Source: Methanobacteriota archaeon
GTDB taxonomy: Archaea > Halobacteriota > Methanosarcinia > Methanosarcinales > Methanosarcinaceae
Length of the DNA stretch: 64,000 nucleotides
Assembly: GCA_023399215.1 (NCBI GenBank)
Contig: JAEWQJ010000004.1
Span: forward strand, 1-64,000
Reading direction: 5' to 3'
Under the pieces are notes generated by a model, which saw only the letters and a list, made by a program, of their open reading frames with translations, was not told where the DNA came from and did no database searches. This document shows positions 1 through 8,503 of this stretch, in pieces (within the stretch, counting starts at the first letter, position 1; every line of letters starts with the position of its first letter). The position numbers were made by a program, and so were the translations under genes.

Positions 1-97
1 ACCTGTTTTTATCCTAGATTTTCTTTGAAGAATGATTCCAATTTATCATAAGGAATCATGTCTGGCGAGTTTTTAACTAATCAACATAGAGTATGAG

Positions 98-111
98 TGA
101 CTGATCAGTCG
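98..111. promoter_or_regulatory. TetR-type operator palindrome (left edge)
   Basis: The sequence TGACTGATCAGTCG contains a perfect 12-bp palindrome at 99-110 and matches 13 of 14 positions of the site at 5086-5099. It lies downstream of the acetyltransferase stop, so it probably controls a minus-strand gene beyond the left edge. Assignment to the TetR protein at 11599-12177 is inference from the shared motif. Confidence 0.6.
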
Positions 112-148
112 TTTATCTAATAAAAATACTAGTATATAGGGCTAAGCA

Positions 149-724
149 TTACAAAGTTCTGATAACTTTTGCTGGTACGCCAGCCACGACTGTGTTAGGA
201 GGAACATCTTGCGTAACGACAGCTGCGGCTGCTACGACAGAGTTCTCTCCGACAGTTACACCGGGTAAAATAGTTGCAGCAGCACCTATCCATACATTCC
301 TTTTAATCCATATCGGAGTTGAAATTAATTCCTTTCTATGGGCCGGATCCAATGGATGATTGGATGTTATAAGATTGACCTTAGGTCCTATCTTGGTGTC
401 GTCCTCAATTGTTATGCCCCCTCTATCCATAAAGGTGCATGCATGATTGATAAACACATTTTTACCGACCTTGATATTTCGTCCGAAATCTGTATAGAAC
501 GGAGGAGTTACCCTGGAGGATTCATCCACCTCCGAACCTATCAACTCACTGAACAGGCTCCTTATTTCATCCTCATCATGAACTGAAGTATTCAATCTGG
601 TGGTTAGTTCCGCAGCACGAAGCATAACTTCCTTTAATTTCGGATATTCCGGGTCATATATAGAAACTGGTTCTCCAGACCTATCACGTTCAAAAATATC
701 TTTATTCAACACTTTTTCACTCAT
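149..724 (-). CDS. Sugar/maltose O-acetyltransferase family (LacA/NodL-like, hexapeptide repeat)
   Basis: This 191-residue protein is a left-handed beta-helix acyltransferase, expected to transfer acetyl from acetyl-CoA to a hydroxyl of a sugar or related small molecule in the cytoplasm. The N-terminal half matches the maltose acetyltransferase cap helices. From about residue 85 it shows hexapeptide repeats (for example IGAAATILPGVTVGENSVV), and the TSNHPLDP stretch carries the likely catalytic histidine. It ends VVAGVPAKVIR, typical of the family. The ATG follows an AGAGGAT ribosome site. It is last in a minus-strand run with 30 bp to the preceding gene. The acceptor cannot be read from sequence; a detoxification role is suggested only by the neighbours. 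Confidence 0.88.
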   Translation of the reverse strand: MSEKVLNKDIFERDRSGEPVSIYDPEYPKLKEVMLRAAELTTRLNTSVHDEDEIRSLFSELIGSEVDESSRVTPPFYTDFGRNIKVGKNVFINHACTFMDRGGITIEDDTKIGPKVNLITSNHPLDPAHRKELISTPIWIKRNVWIGAAATILPGVTVGENSVVAAAAVVTQDVPPNTVVAGVPAKVIRTL

Positions 725-754
725 TGAAACTATCCTCTTGATCTACCATTAAAT

Positions 755-1507
755 CTACTCGGGTATCACTTCGTTCAAACACGCAATCGCATTCAATGTT
801 CTTGGATATCCGATATACGGCAATAGCTGTGTAACTGTGCTGAGCAGTGTTTCTTTATCGTTCCCAACATTCAGATTTCCCTGAATATGTCCCTTTAACT
901 GAGGTTCACATCCGCCCAGTGACAAGATCATAGAAAACGTAAGAAGTTCTCTTGTTTTTACATCCAGACCTTTTCTGGTATAGTAATCACCAAAACAGTT
1001 TGCAGACAGATATTTCTGAATATGGATCTGGTTTTCAGGTGCTGCCTCGTACATTTTATCGATTATGTCACCAAATATTTCCTTCTGCACTTCCAGTCCT
1101 TTTTCAAATCGTGTTTCAGGTGAAGTTGTAGACTGACCTTTCAGTGGCAGCTCAATTCCTCTGCTTTCCAGTATTTCATTGGTGGCATGGATAAAGTCAA
1201 ATGTTTTCGCCATCCCCACATATGGTACGGATTGATATACAATCTCCTTTACTTCGATGGGAGTTACACCAATATTAAGTGCAGCACCAAGCATTACTTT
1301 ATATTCACTTAAGGTCTGGCCTGCAATCAATGATGCTAAAATGACCATTAACCTGGTTTTTGTATCCAGATTTCCATAGCTGACCACTTCATCGAAAGCA
1401 AAATTGTCAAAGACCTCAATAAGTTCCGGGTCCGTTACTTTAAGTGTTGATTTGTGATTTGGAAATAATTCTTCATGATTCCTGTTTGCTGTTTCAGTTA
1501 TCCTCAT
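755..1507 (-). CDS. Carboxymuconolactone decarboxylase / AhpD-like family protein, two-domain
   Basis: The 250-residue protein has two consecutive CMD-type helical domains, about residues 35-110 and 145-245. The second contains GGCEPQLKGHIQGNLNVG, the usual Cys-His helix of the family. The CxxC redox pair of true AhpD peroxidases is absent, so a peroxidase role is unlikely and the substrate is unknown. The ATG has a GTGAGGT ribosome site. It sits 21 bp after the Fe-S aldo/keto reductase and in the same run as a cupin; CMD proteins and cupins often occur together in bacterial redox clusters. Confidence 0.85.
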   Translation of the reverse strand: MRITETANRNHEELFPNHKSTLKVTDPELIEVFDNFAFDEVVSYGNLDTKTRLMVILASLIAGQTLSEYKVMLGAALNIGVTPIEVKEIVYQSVPYVGMAKTFDFIHATNEILESRGIELPLKGQSTTSPETRFEKGLEVQKEIFGDIIDKMYEAAPENQIHIQKYLSANCFGDYYTRKGLDVKTRELLTFSMILSLGGCEPQLKGHIQGNLNVGNDKETLLSTVTQLLPYIGYPRTLNAIACLNEVIPE

Positions 1508-1528
1508 GATAAAACCTCACTTTCATTC

Positions 1529-2671
1529 TTATTTAGTAGGTAATGCAGGCCCACCTTCCTCGAATTCCTTTACCACATCTTTGAGATATTCTGTTATCTT
1601 CAGATGCTGAGGACATGCCTCTTCGCACTTTTTACACTCAATACAATCACTGGCCTTGCCACGGGTTGAGGTAAGGTTCATGTAGTAAACGAACTGGCTG
1701 GAAACATTATCAGTGACAGCCCTCTTTGCACTATTATATAATGCAAAATAGTCCGGTATTGCAATATTTTTTGGACAGCCTTCTTCACAATATCTGCATG
1801 TTGTGCAGGGAATCGCAGTATCTTCATTTATAATATCAATTACCTGGTCGATGATATTGTATTCTTCCTTGGCCAGTGGTTTGAAATCTGTCATATAAGA
1901 TGTGTTATCAAGAACCTGTTCCATGGTACTCATACCACTGAGAACCATCATGACACCTTCTTGACTGGCAGCAAATCTGATTGCCCAGGAAGCAACTGAA
2001 GCATCCTTATCGTATGCTTTCATCAATTCTTCTGCCTTTTCTGGAACTGATGCAAGATTTCCACCTTTGATAGGTTCCATTACAACAACTGGCTTGTTAT
2101 GTTTCCTTGCAACTTCATGGCATCTTCTTGACTGGATACCTGGATTTTCCCAGTCGATGTAATTGATCTGCAACTGCACAAAATCAAGCTCAGGGTGAGC
2201 TGTCAGGATCTCATCCAGCAGTTCCGGAGTATCATGGAAAGACATACCCACGTTCTTTATTTTGCCTTCTTCCTTTTTCTTCAAAGCAAAACCAAACGTA
2301 TCAAATTTACATGCCTGTTCATAGGCACTTACACCAACATTGTGAAGCAGGTAATAATCAAAGAACTCAACACCACAATTTTCCAGTTGCTCGTTAAAGA
2401 TACCTTCCTGATCCTCTACTGACTTTAACATTCTAGGAGGAAGTTTCGTCGCAAGAGTGAATTCGTCCCTGTTATGTCTTTTTACCAGAGCCTCTCTGAC
2501 AGCTTCTTCACTCTTGAATCCATGATATGTATAAGCTGTATCGAAATAGGTGAATCCTTTTTCCAGAAAAGTATCCACCATTTTGTTCAACGTTTCTGTG
2601 TCAAATGATGTCTGGTCATCCTTGTCCAGAAGTGGCAATCTCATACAGCCAAAGCCTAATTTTTTTGTCAT
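1529..2671 (-). CDS. Aldo/keto reductase with C-terminal 2x[4Fe-4S] ferredoxin domain
   Basis: The protein has an AKR TIM barrel (residues about 1-275) followed by a ferredoxin-like tail. The tail has two cluster motifs, CTTCRYCEEGCP and CIECKKCEEACP, for two [4Fe-4S] centres. The catalytic tetrad is visible as FDTAYTYHG (Asp and Tyr), ATKLPP (Lys) and YYLLHN (His). Such proteins reduce or oxidise carbonyls using NAD(P)H and possibly ferredoxin-level electrons. I chose the ATG at 2671 (380 aa), which follows GGGAAG; an upstream ATG at 2698 has no ribosome site. It is related to the second Fe-S reductase at 6676-7776. Substrate unknown. Confidence 0.9.
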   Translation of the reverse strand: MTKKLGFGCMRLPLLDKDDQTSFDTETLNKMVDTFLEKGFTYFDTAYTYHGFKSEEAVREALVKRHNRDEFTLATKLPPRMLKSVEDQEGIFNEQLENCGVEFFDYYLLHNVGVSAYEQACKFDTFGFALKKKEEGKIKNVGMSFHDTPELLDEILTAHPELDFVQLQINYIDWENPGIQSRRCHEVARKHNKPVVVMEPIKGGNLASVPEKAEELMKAYDKDASVASWAIRFAASQEGVMMVLSGMSTMEQVLDNTSYMTDFKPLAKEEYNIIDQVIDIINEDTAIPCTTCRYCEEGCPKNIAIPDYFALYNSAKRAVTDNVSSQFVYYMNLTSTRGKASDCIECKKCEEACPQHLKITEYLKDVVKEFEEGGPALPTK

Positions 2672-2730
2672 TTTGTCTTCCCTTGCTAAATGATTCATAA
2701 ATGTTCTGTGGACTCGAGCAGCTCATAAGG

Positions 2731-3261
2731 TCATACTAATTTGTTCAACCAGTCTTCAACATCCTTTTTCGCAGCACTTACACGGGAGCCTTGAATAGCG
2801 AGTCCTTTCAAAAGTGTCGCTTCCGGGCAAAGTTTTGCAATATCGTTCTCACTGCGACCCATTCCGCTTCCTTCATGCGTACAAAATGGAACAATGGTCT
2901 TTCCGGAAAAGTTATATTCTTCCAGGAACGTGAACACTGGCATTGGCATCGTTCCCAACCAGTTAGGGTAACCCAGAAATATCACATTATACGATTCCAT
3001 GTTCTCCACATGGCTGGAAAGTTCAGGTCTGGCATTTCTATTCAATTCCTTTTTTGCTACGTTGACGGTTGCAGAATAATCCTTGGGATAGGACTGTACT
3101 GTATCAATACTGAAAAGGTCGCCACCTTTTATTTCTCGGATCATGCCGGCTGCCACTTTTGTGTTACCTACCGTCAGATTCACAATCTTCCCACTGACAT
3201 AGTTATTGCCAGCACGCGAAAAATAGGCTACCAGACATTTCTCTTCGTTCAGATTCGTCAT
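2731..3261 (-). CDS. Flavodoxin (Flavodoxin_4 family)
   Basis: This 176-residue FMN protein opens with CLVAYFSRAGNN, the phosphate-binding loop of flavodoxins. It also has the GYPNWLGTMPMPVFTFLEEY stretch of the Flavodoxin_4 group, whose members act as electron carriers or quinone/flavin reductases. It is a close relative of the C-terminal domain of the lipoprotein at 8504-9196, sharing TMPMPVFTFLEEYNFSGKT and PFCTHEGSG almost unchanged. It lies between the zinc alcohol dehydrogenase and the Fe-S aldo/keto reductase and may pass electrons to one of them; that link is inference. Confidence 0.88.
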   Translation of the reverse strand: MTNLNEEKCLVAYFSRAGNNYVSGKIVNLTVGNTKVAAGMIREIKGGDLFSIDTVQSYPKDYSATVNVAKKELNRNARPELSSHVENMESYNVIFLGYPNWLGTMPMPVFTFLEEYNFSGKTIVPFCTHEGSGMGRSENDIAKLCPEATLLKGLAIQGSRVSAAKKDVEDWLNKLV

Positions 3262-3340
3262 TTAGTATCCCATGCCTTCTTTTTGTTCGCTGAAATTGTC
3301 CTCGCTCTTTATGATAAAAAAGTAAAAACCTGGTTAGGTC

Positions 3341-4405
3341 TTATTTTAAGGATGACATGTCAATCACATATCGATAGCGAGCTTCTTTATTTACGACCTT
3401 ATCCCATGTCTCATTAATCATTTCAGGATCGATCATCTGAATTTGCGGATAGATCTTATTTTCTGCACAATAATCAACTACTTCCTGAGTTTCCGGGATT
3501 CCTCCAATAAGTGATCCATTGAAGTTTACTCTGTTGAAAATCATATTGAAGTTGTTAATTGTGAGTTCTCCTCCAATTGGTTGTCCTACTTGAGTGAAGT
3601 ATCCGTATGGTTTTACGCAATCAATGTATGATGACATTTCGTATGCGTATGGAATTGTGGATATCATGTAATCCATTTTTCCTTTCCATGGTTGCAGGTC
3701 GCTTGGTGAGTTAACAACAATAACTTCTGTTGCTCCGAATGCAAGGCAATCTTCTTTTTTGCTTTCAGTGGTTGTAAAGGCATAAACTTCGGCACCTTTT
3801 GATACGGCTAATTTAATAGCTACGTGCCCCAGCCCACCAATTCCTGCAACTCCTACTTTATCTCCTTTTTTGATATTAGCTTTCATTAAAGGTGAATAAG
3901 TAGTAATACCAGCACACAGTAATGGAGCAGCTTCCTGAAGATCAATGGAATCTGGAATCTTTATTGCAAAATGCTCGGTGACAACGATGTTTTGGGAATA
4001 TCCTCCCTGGCTTATACCGGTAGGTGATGTTTCTTCAGGATAACCATATGTCATTATAGTTGCATTGTTGTCGCAATGATGTTCTTCACCATTGTTGCAG
4101 CTTTCACACTCCATACAACTGTTAACCATGCACCCAACTCCTGCACGGTCACCTACTTTGAACTTTGTTACTTTCTTTCCAACAGCAGCAACCACACCCA
4201 CAATTTCATGACCAGGCACTTGTGGATATTGTTGTGGTCCCCAGTGTCCTTTGATCTGATGAATGTCAGAATGACAGATTCCACAATATTTAATGTCAAT
4301 TAGAATGTCATTATCACCTACAGGTCTTCGTTCAAAAGACCAGGGAACTAGCTTTCCGGACTCATCTTTTCCAGCATAACCTTTTGATTGAATATTTTCC
4401 GCCAT
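3341..4405 (-). CDS. Zinc-dependent NAD(P) alcohol dehydrogenase (cinnamyl alcohol dehydrogenase / YahK type)
   Basis: This is a 354-residue medium-chain dehydrogenase. The catalytic zinc site is CGICHSDIHQ plus PGHEIVG. The structural zinc loop is CMECESCNNGEEHHC, and the Rossmann loop is GIGGLGHVAIKLA. These features place it in the CAD/YahK class, which reduces aldehydes broadly with NADPH. The ATG at 4405 follows a strong GGAGGTG ribosome site with 7 nt spacing; the frame is open further upstream but without a ribosome site. It lies 69 bp after the cupin in the minus-strand run downstream of the 5086-5099 palindrome. Confidence 0.92.
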   Translation of the reverse strand: MAENIQSKGYAGKDESGKLVPWSFERRPVGDNDILIDIKYCGICHSDIHQIKGHWGPQQYPQVPGHEIVGVVAAVGKKVTKFKVGDRAGVGCMVNSCMECESCNNGEEHHCDNNATIMTYGYPEETSPTGISQGGYSQNIVVTEHFAIKIPDSIDLQEAAPLLCAGITTYSPLMKANIKKGDKVGVAGIGGLGHVAIKLAVSKGAEVYAFTTTESKKEDCLAFGATEVIVVNSPSDLQPWKGKMDYMISTIPYAYEMSSYIDCVKPYGYFTQVGQPIGGELTINNFNMIFNRVNFNGSLIGGIPETQEVVDYCAENKIYPQIQMIDPEMINETWDKVVNKEARYRYVIDMSSLK

Positions 4406-4474
4406 ATTTATGCACCTCCGATTTACTTTGTAACTTTTAACTTCAATTCGAATTCTTAATTTCCTCAACCAAAT

Positions 4475-4897
4475 TCATTTCAATTTACTGTAGTCTTCAT
4501 CAGCTACAGGTTCCAGCCATTCTGCAGGACCTGCGTTAGCATTTGTTTCAACGGAAAGGTGTACAAACCAGCTGTCAGGTGCTGCTCCATGCCAGTGCTT
4601 TAAATTTGGAGCGATTTTTACTACATCACCTGGCTTAAGTTCCCTTGCAGGCTTTCCTTCTTCCTGATAGTAACCGCGTCCGCCTGTTACTAACAGAATC
4701 TGACCTCCTGGATGCTTATGCCAGTTATTTATGCATCCGGGTTCGAATGTTACATTGCCGATGGGACAATTAAATTCATCATCTCTTCCAACCAGCATGC
4801 TAACCCATACTTTGCCTGTAAAGTACTTGCTTAAAAACTCCGGAAGTTCTTCTCCTTTTGGGAAAATTACACTCTCACTTAAGTTTGATTTGTCCAT
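4475..4897 (-). CDS. Cupin-domain protein
   Basis: This 140-residue protein has a single cupin barrel. Motif 1 is INNWHKHPGGQILLVTGG (metal-binding His, His, with Gln in the usual Glu place). Motif 2 is KPGDVVKIAPNLKHWHG (His). Small cupins of this type bind a divalent metal and occur beside carboxymuconolactone decarboxylase-like proteins, as here. The chosen ATG at 4897 has GGGGAAG upstream. The in-frame ATG at 4948 is rejected because that segment overlaps the tail of a flavoprotein remnant read in another frame. It is the first intact gene after the palindrome at 5086-5099. Function unknown. Confidence 0.85.
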   Translation of the reverse strand: MDKSNLSESVIFPKGEELPEFLSKYFTGKVWVSMLVGRDDEFNCPIGNVTFEPGCINNWHKHPGGQILLVTGGRGYYQEEGKPARELKPGDVVKIAPNLKHWHGAAPDSWFVHLSVETNANAGPAEWLEPVADEDYSKLK

Positions 4898-4910
4898 ATT
4901 TTGCTTCCCC

Positions 4911-5006
4911 TTAAAATTTTTCACCATATCTGGTATCTTGAATGTCAAATATTCTTACTGAAAAGTTTACTAGCCGTGGACTGCCGTTAATACCGACAAC
5001 TTTCAT
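4911..5006 (-). pseudogene. N-terminal remnant of NADPH-dependent FMN reductase / iron-sulfur flavoprotein
   Basis: An ATG at 5006 opens MKVVGINGSPR, the nearly invariant start and FMN phosphate loop of the FMN_red / iron-sulfur flavoprotein family. The reading frame then loses similarity and stops after 31 codons at 4911. It lies 80 bp downstream of the TetR-type operator, exactly where the first gene of the operon should be. The simplest reading is that the gene body was deleted and the cupin was brought close to the promoter. Eleven residues are short, so homology is likely rather than certain. Confidence 0.5.
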
Positions 5007-5085
5007 AATGTTCTCTCTGATTCTAGTTTCTGTAAAATTTTCTCGATATTCTTTCTTGATCGTTTACTCGATTAGTTTTTGTGAG

Positions 5086-5099
5086 TGACTGATCAGTCA
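5086..5099. promoter_or_regulatory. TetR-type operator, perfect palindrome
   Basis: TGACTGATCAGTCA is a perfect 14-bp palindrome. It matches the site 18 bp upstream of the TetR gene (12195-12208) at 13 of 14 positions. It lies about 190 bp upstream of the cupin start and 80 bp upstream of the flavoprotein remnant, the expected position for control of the 149-4897 gene run. Confidence 0.65.
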
Positions 5100-5297
5100 G
5101 AATATAAGATTTAATGGTATATAAAAGTAAGCTATACAGAAAAAGGTAGAATGTAAAAAATTGAAAAACAATTTTCCAACATGCCTGGACTTCTCCTTCG
5201 CTCAAACTGCTTTTCGCATTCATATCCCGGCTCCATGACTTTGCTTCCTCTGAGATCCCCACACATTCCAAGCACCATCTCCATAGATAATGCTCTT

Positions 5298-6425
5298 TCA
5301 AAAATCCCACCATGGAGTTGAAGGTATGTGCAGGTCTGAATCTAATAGAACGGTTTCACCGATTTGAGGGGCAATAATGTTCACTTCTCTTTCGTTTGCT
5401 TCTTCCAGTGCCCTTTCTATTGGCTCATTCCAACCATGATTAGCTAATGTAAATGCTCCCCAATGCATCAACATCATGGTCTCACCATTCACATCCAGAT
5501 TAGCCTGGACAGATTGTTCCGGCACCATATGAATATCCGACCAGCTCGGATCATATTGGGCACCTTCGATCAAGGTTATATCAAAAGGTCCGTATTTATT
5601 TCCGATCTCCTTGAAATGTGGACCGTATCCACCGTCTCCACTGGTATATATTCGAGTTTTATTTCCCAAGATGACCCATCCACCCCATAGAGTAGTATCG
5701 ATATTAAATGGATCTCTTCCAGAGAAATGCCTGGAAGGTGTCAAAGCAACGGTTAAGCCCTGATACTCTGTTTCTTCCCACCAATTAAGTTCCGTAATTT
5801 TTTCTTTTGGAATACCCCATCTAAGCAAATGGGCACTAACCCCAAGAGGAACAAAGAAATGTGATACTTTGCTGTTTAGTTTTACAATAGATTGATAGTC
5901 TAAGTGATCATAATGGTCATGTGTAATAAAAACTGCATCAATAGGCGGCATATCATCAATAAGATTCAGCATAATATCTTTACTGTATTCATATCTTTTA
6001 ATTCCCACAAATGAAACCGGCGAGGCAATGGGACTCAGCATAGGATCTATCAATAACTTTTTATTATCAATGCTAAGCAGAAAAGCAGAGTGTCCAAACC
6101 AGGTCAAACTATCATTTTCTCTTTTAATTTTGTTCCAGTCAATGGTAGAAACAGGAATTGGACCACTCGGGTTGCGGTCTTTAGCCTCTGAAGCAGAATC
6201 TTCATTCGTTGATGAACCGTCTGAGGAATTTATAACCAGCTCTGTAGGGTCCTCATTAATAAATTTCCCATCAACATAATTATTTAAATGTTGATACATT
6301 TCTGTTTGTTCTTTTGTTGGACTCCCACCGAAAGCTGGGTCTATGTTTATAAACAATATAATAACAACGCCCAATAGAAGCAAAAAACTGAGTAAGTATA
6401 ATATCATTTTTTTAAGCCTTTTCAT
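5298..6425 (-). CDS. Membrane-anchored metallo-beta-lactamase-fold hydrolase (NAPE-PLD / UlaG-like)
   Basis: This 375-residue protein begins with a hydrophobic segment (about residues 6-27, LKKMILYLLSFLLLLGVVII) acting as signal anchor, which would place the enzyme outside the membrane. The zinc-binding motif THDHYDHLD is intact. SLTWFGHSAFLL, SRHFSGRD, LWGGWVI and TSGDGGYG match the N-acylphosphatidylethanolamine phospholipase D-like branch, and LMHWGAFTLANHGW supplies another metal ligand region. The substrate is unknown; a phosphodiester or lactone is plausible. About 400 bp separate it from the cupin, with the operator between, so it is probably a separate transcript. Confidence 0.87.
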   Translation of the reverse strand: MKRLKKMILYLLSFLLLLGVVIILFINIDPAFGGSPTKEQTEMYQHLNNYVDGKFINEDPTELVINSSDGSSTNEDSASEAKDRNPSGPIPVSTIDWNKIKRENDSLTWFGHSAFLLSIDNKKLLIDPMLSPIASPVSFVGIKRYEYSKDIMLNLIDDMPPIDAVFITHDHYDHLDYQSIVKLNSKVSHFFVPLGVSAHLLRWGIPKEKITELNWWEETEYQGLTVALTPSRHFSGRDPFNIDTTLWGGWVILGNKTRIYTSGDGGYGPHFKEIGNKYGPFDITLIEGAQYDPSWSDIHMVPEQSVQANLDVNGETMMLMHWGAFTLANHGWNEPIERALEEANEREVNIIAPQIGETVLLDSDLHIPSTPWWDF

Positions 6426-6675
6426 ATTTTCACTTCTGTAATTTCGTTCTTATGTAACCAATTGGACACCTTCATTCTGCACATTTACATCTCTGCCTCT
6501 GACTGCAAGAACATCCATAATGATTGACTGCGAGCAAAGGTTGGTGATATACGTAATGCCTTGTCCCAGACGGTTTATACGATGCCATGTTCTCAACTTT
6601 TATTTTTCAGTTCAGTTCTGTACTCCTCCGAAAGTTCCTTCCGTGTCTGCTCCACAATCTCATTCTAAGTTATCT
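6426..6675. other. Spacer with possible decayed coding tail
   Basis: This 250-bp spacer has no intact gene. On the minus strand a frame free of stops for about 51 codons ends near 6447 with a protein-like tail (CSQSIIMDVLAVRGRDVNV), and a second short frame just after the Fe-S reductase stop encodes EQTRKELSEEYRTELKNK. Both could be ends of lost genes. I do not recognise the family. Confidence 0.25.
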
Positions 6676-7776
6676 TTACTTATCAAAATAATTTATTGCT
6701 GCTCGCATCCTGCCACGGATATCCACATGGAATGGACAGTTCTTTTCGCAGACTCCGCATTCAATACAATCCTTTGCGTTTTTGTTTAATTTTATGTAAT
6801 GATCTTTTGCAAGTTCGTCGCCTGCTTTTGCCAGATCCAGATATTTGTTTACGGAACCTATATCGATTCCAGATGGGCATGGCTGACAGTGGTTGCAGTA
6901 AATGCAGGTGCCCTGCATATCCCGGTGCGGCAGGCTGCCGATAAAAGAATAGTCCCGTTCCTCTTCAGAAGCGGAGTAATATTTGAGTACATCCTCCAAA
7001 TCTGCTCTGGAGCGTACGCCTGGAAGGCATGAGAGAACAGCCGGGCGGTCCAGCGCATACTGTATGCACTGAGAGATTGTCATGCTACGGTGGAATGGAG
7101 ATGTCTTTGCATTCAGCAACTGTCCGCCGCCGTAAGGCTTCATGACCGTGATGCCGATGCCGCGTTTTTCACATTCACGATAAAGTTCCATACGCTCGTG
7201 TGATAAAGCCAGCTTACCCCTTGATGGTTTAAAATCATAGGCTGCGTTGAGGCTAAGCATAAAAATGTCAATCTCCCCGGTCTCGATAAAGCGTCTGCAA
7301 ATATCTGCAGAATGGGATGAAAAGCCGAGATAGCGAATAGTTCCATCTTTCTTTAGCTTTCGAGCATAATCAAAAATGCCATTGGACATGATCTTTTCAA
7401 AATCACGAACTTCGTCAACACAATGGATAATGCCGATGTCAGCGTAGTCCGTGCCGTATTTTTTCAGCTCCTGCTCAAACCCTCTCTTAAGTTTTGAAAG
7501 AACCCTTGTCCTAGAATATGTTCCCTTTGGATAGACAGCACCCAGATGCATCTGCATAATCATCTCGTCCCGCTGTCCTTTCAGTGCCTGTTCAATGGGC
7601 TCAACTGCACTGGAATCATACATAACCGTGTCAATCAGATTTATGCCATGTTCCATGCCATAACTGATGATGTCTTTGATTTCCTGCGGTCTAGATTCGT
7701 GCAGGCTTCCTGCTCCAATGCCAATTGTGCTGATCTTACCGCCGGCATGTGGAAGGTTTCTATATTCGACTTTCAT
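6676..7776 (-). CDS. Aldo/keto reductase with C-terminal 2x[4Fe-4S] domain (second copy)
   Basis: The 366-residue protein has an AKR barrel with tetrad residues in NLIDTVMYDSS, and a cluster-binding tail with CIYCNHCQPCPSG and CIECGVCEKNCPFH. ATG 7776 is preceded by CGGAGAAAGC; the longer in-frame extension to 7872 overlaps the upstream gene and lacks a ribosome site. It is the last gene of a three-gene operon with a DUF4405 membrane protein and a lipid-anchored flavodoxin. This suggests a cytoplasmic Fe-S reductase connected to a membrane electron path. It is more diverged from the first copy than simple tandem duplication would give. Confidence 0.88.
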   Translation of the reverse strand: MKVEYRNLPHAGGKISTIGIGAGSLHESRPQEIKDIISYGMEHGINLIDTVMYDSSAVEPIEQALKGQRDEMIMQMHLGAVYPKGTYSRTRVLSKLKRGFEQELKKYGTDYADIGIIHCVDEVRDFEKIMSNGIFDYARKLKKDGTIRYLGFSSHSADICRRFIETGEIDIFMLSLNAAYDFKPSRGKLALSHERMELYRECEKRGIGITVMKPYGGGQLLNAKTSPFHRSMTISQCIQYALDRPAVLSCLPGVRSRADLEDVLKYYSASEEERDYSFIGSLPHRDMQGTCIYCNHCQPCPSGIDIGSVNKYLDLAKAGDELAKDHYIKLNKNAKDCIECGVCEKNCPFHVDIRGRMRAAINYFDK

Positions 7777-7793
7777 TTTTGCTTTCTCCGCTA

Positions 7794-8489
7794 TTATTGA
7801 AGATTCTTTGATAGGCGCTGCTTTTTCCGGTTCTGGACAAATTTCAGACCATAGTAAGTCACACAGATACAAACTCCCATGATGGAAAGGTAATCTGTGA
7901 AGAAAAACATGGCTGATTCATCAAAGTTCCAATAGGAATAAGTATAGTACAAAATCAGCTTGGAACCCACGTCTCTTTCAAAGAATGCATACATTCCATA
8001 TACAGCAATTAACACTGACATGACTCGCACCGCAAATGTACGTCCACGATTCGGAGAGGGAATTCCTGGTATTTTTCTAGCCGCACCTGCAATTATTCCC
8101 CAGTGCATTCCCAGATGTATGGAGACGAGGATAAATCCCCAATATGCAACCAGAACGTGTATCTGCCGTGCAATCAAACCACCGTTTACCGGAATAAAGG
8201 TAAACAAGGTGCGGGAAATCAGAATGGAGCTTACCATCAGCATCAACATCATTACAAGAAGAAGCAGATTGACCGCTGTATTAAGAACAAGGCTCACATT
8301 GTGCTTTCTTTTTAGAAATGTCTGATACCATCGTCGATTTAAAACATTGTGGACAATGAATAACATAAAAAAGGACACTCCTAGAAGCTCATGGATCGTG
8401 TTTCCAGTTAGGTTGTAAGCCATGGCTGCCAACATGAGAACCGTCGTAAAAAGGTCAATGACCAGCTTGATTAAGAGTTTCCGAGTCAA
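7794..8489 (-). CDS. DUF4405 integral membrane protein, probable b-type cytochrome-like
   Basis: The protein has 231 residues and about five transmembrane helices. Histidines sit in or beside helices: NTIHELLG, FIVHNVLNRRW, RQIHVLVAYW and SIHLGMHWG. This is the pattern of DUF4405 proteins, which resemble cytochrome b561-type haem proteins. The start is a TTG at 8489 with GAGGA seven nt upstream, 14 bp after the flavodoxin stop, so translation is probably coupled. It would carry electrons across the membrane between the lipid-anchored flavodoxin and the Fe-S aldo/keto reductase. Haem binding is inferred. Confidence 0.8.
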   Translation of the reverse strand: MTRKLLIKLVIDLFTTVLMLAAMAYNLTGNTIHELLGVSFFMLFIVHNVLNRRWYQTFLKRKHNVSLVLNTAVNLLLLVMMLMLMVSSILISRTLFTFIPVNGGLIARQIHVLVAYWGFILVSIHLGMHWGIIAGAARKIPGIPSPNRGRTFAVRVMSVLIAVYGMYAFFERDVGSKLILYYTYSYWNFDESAMFFFTDYLSIMGVCICVTYYGLKFVQNRKKQRLSKNLQ

Positions 8490-8503
8490 AGAGTTTTCCT
8501 CAT

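Noticed and set aside
1..60. Minus-strand tail LVKNSPDMIPYDKLESFF ending near 11
   Set aside because: Only 23 codons between stops at the window edge; could be a remnant or chance.
2791..3417. 208-codon plus-strand frame across the flavodoxin gene
   Set aside because: It is antisense to the flavodoxin and the end of the alcohol dehydrogenase, with biased composition and no start signal.
5023..5313. 96-codon minus-strand frame overlapping the end of the metallohydrolase
   Set aside because: It overlaps a well-supported gene and the operator region, has no ribosome site and no family-like features.
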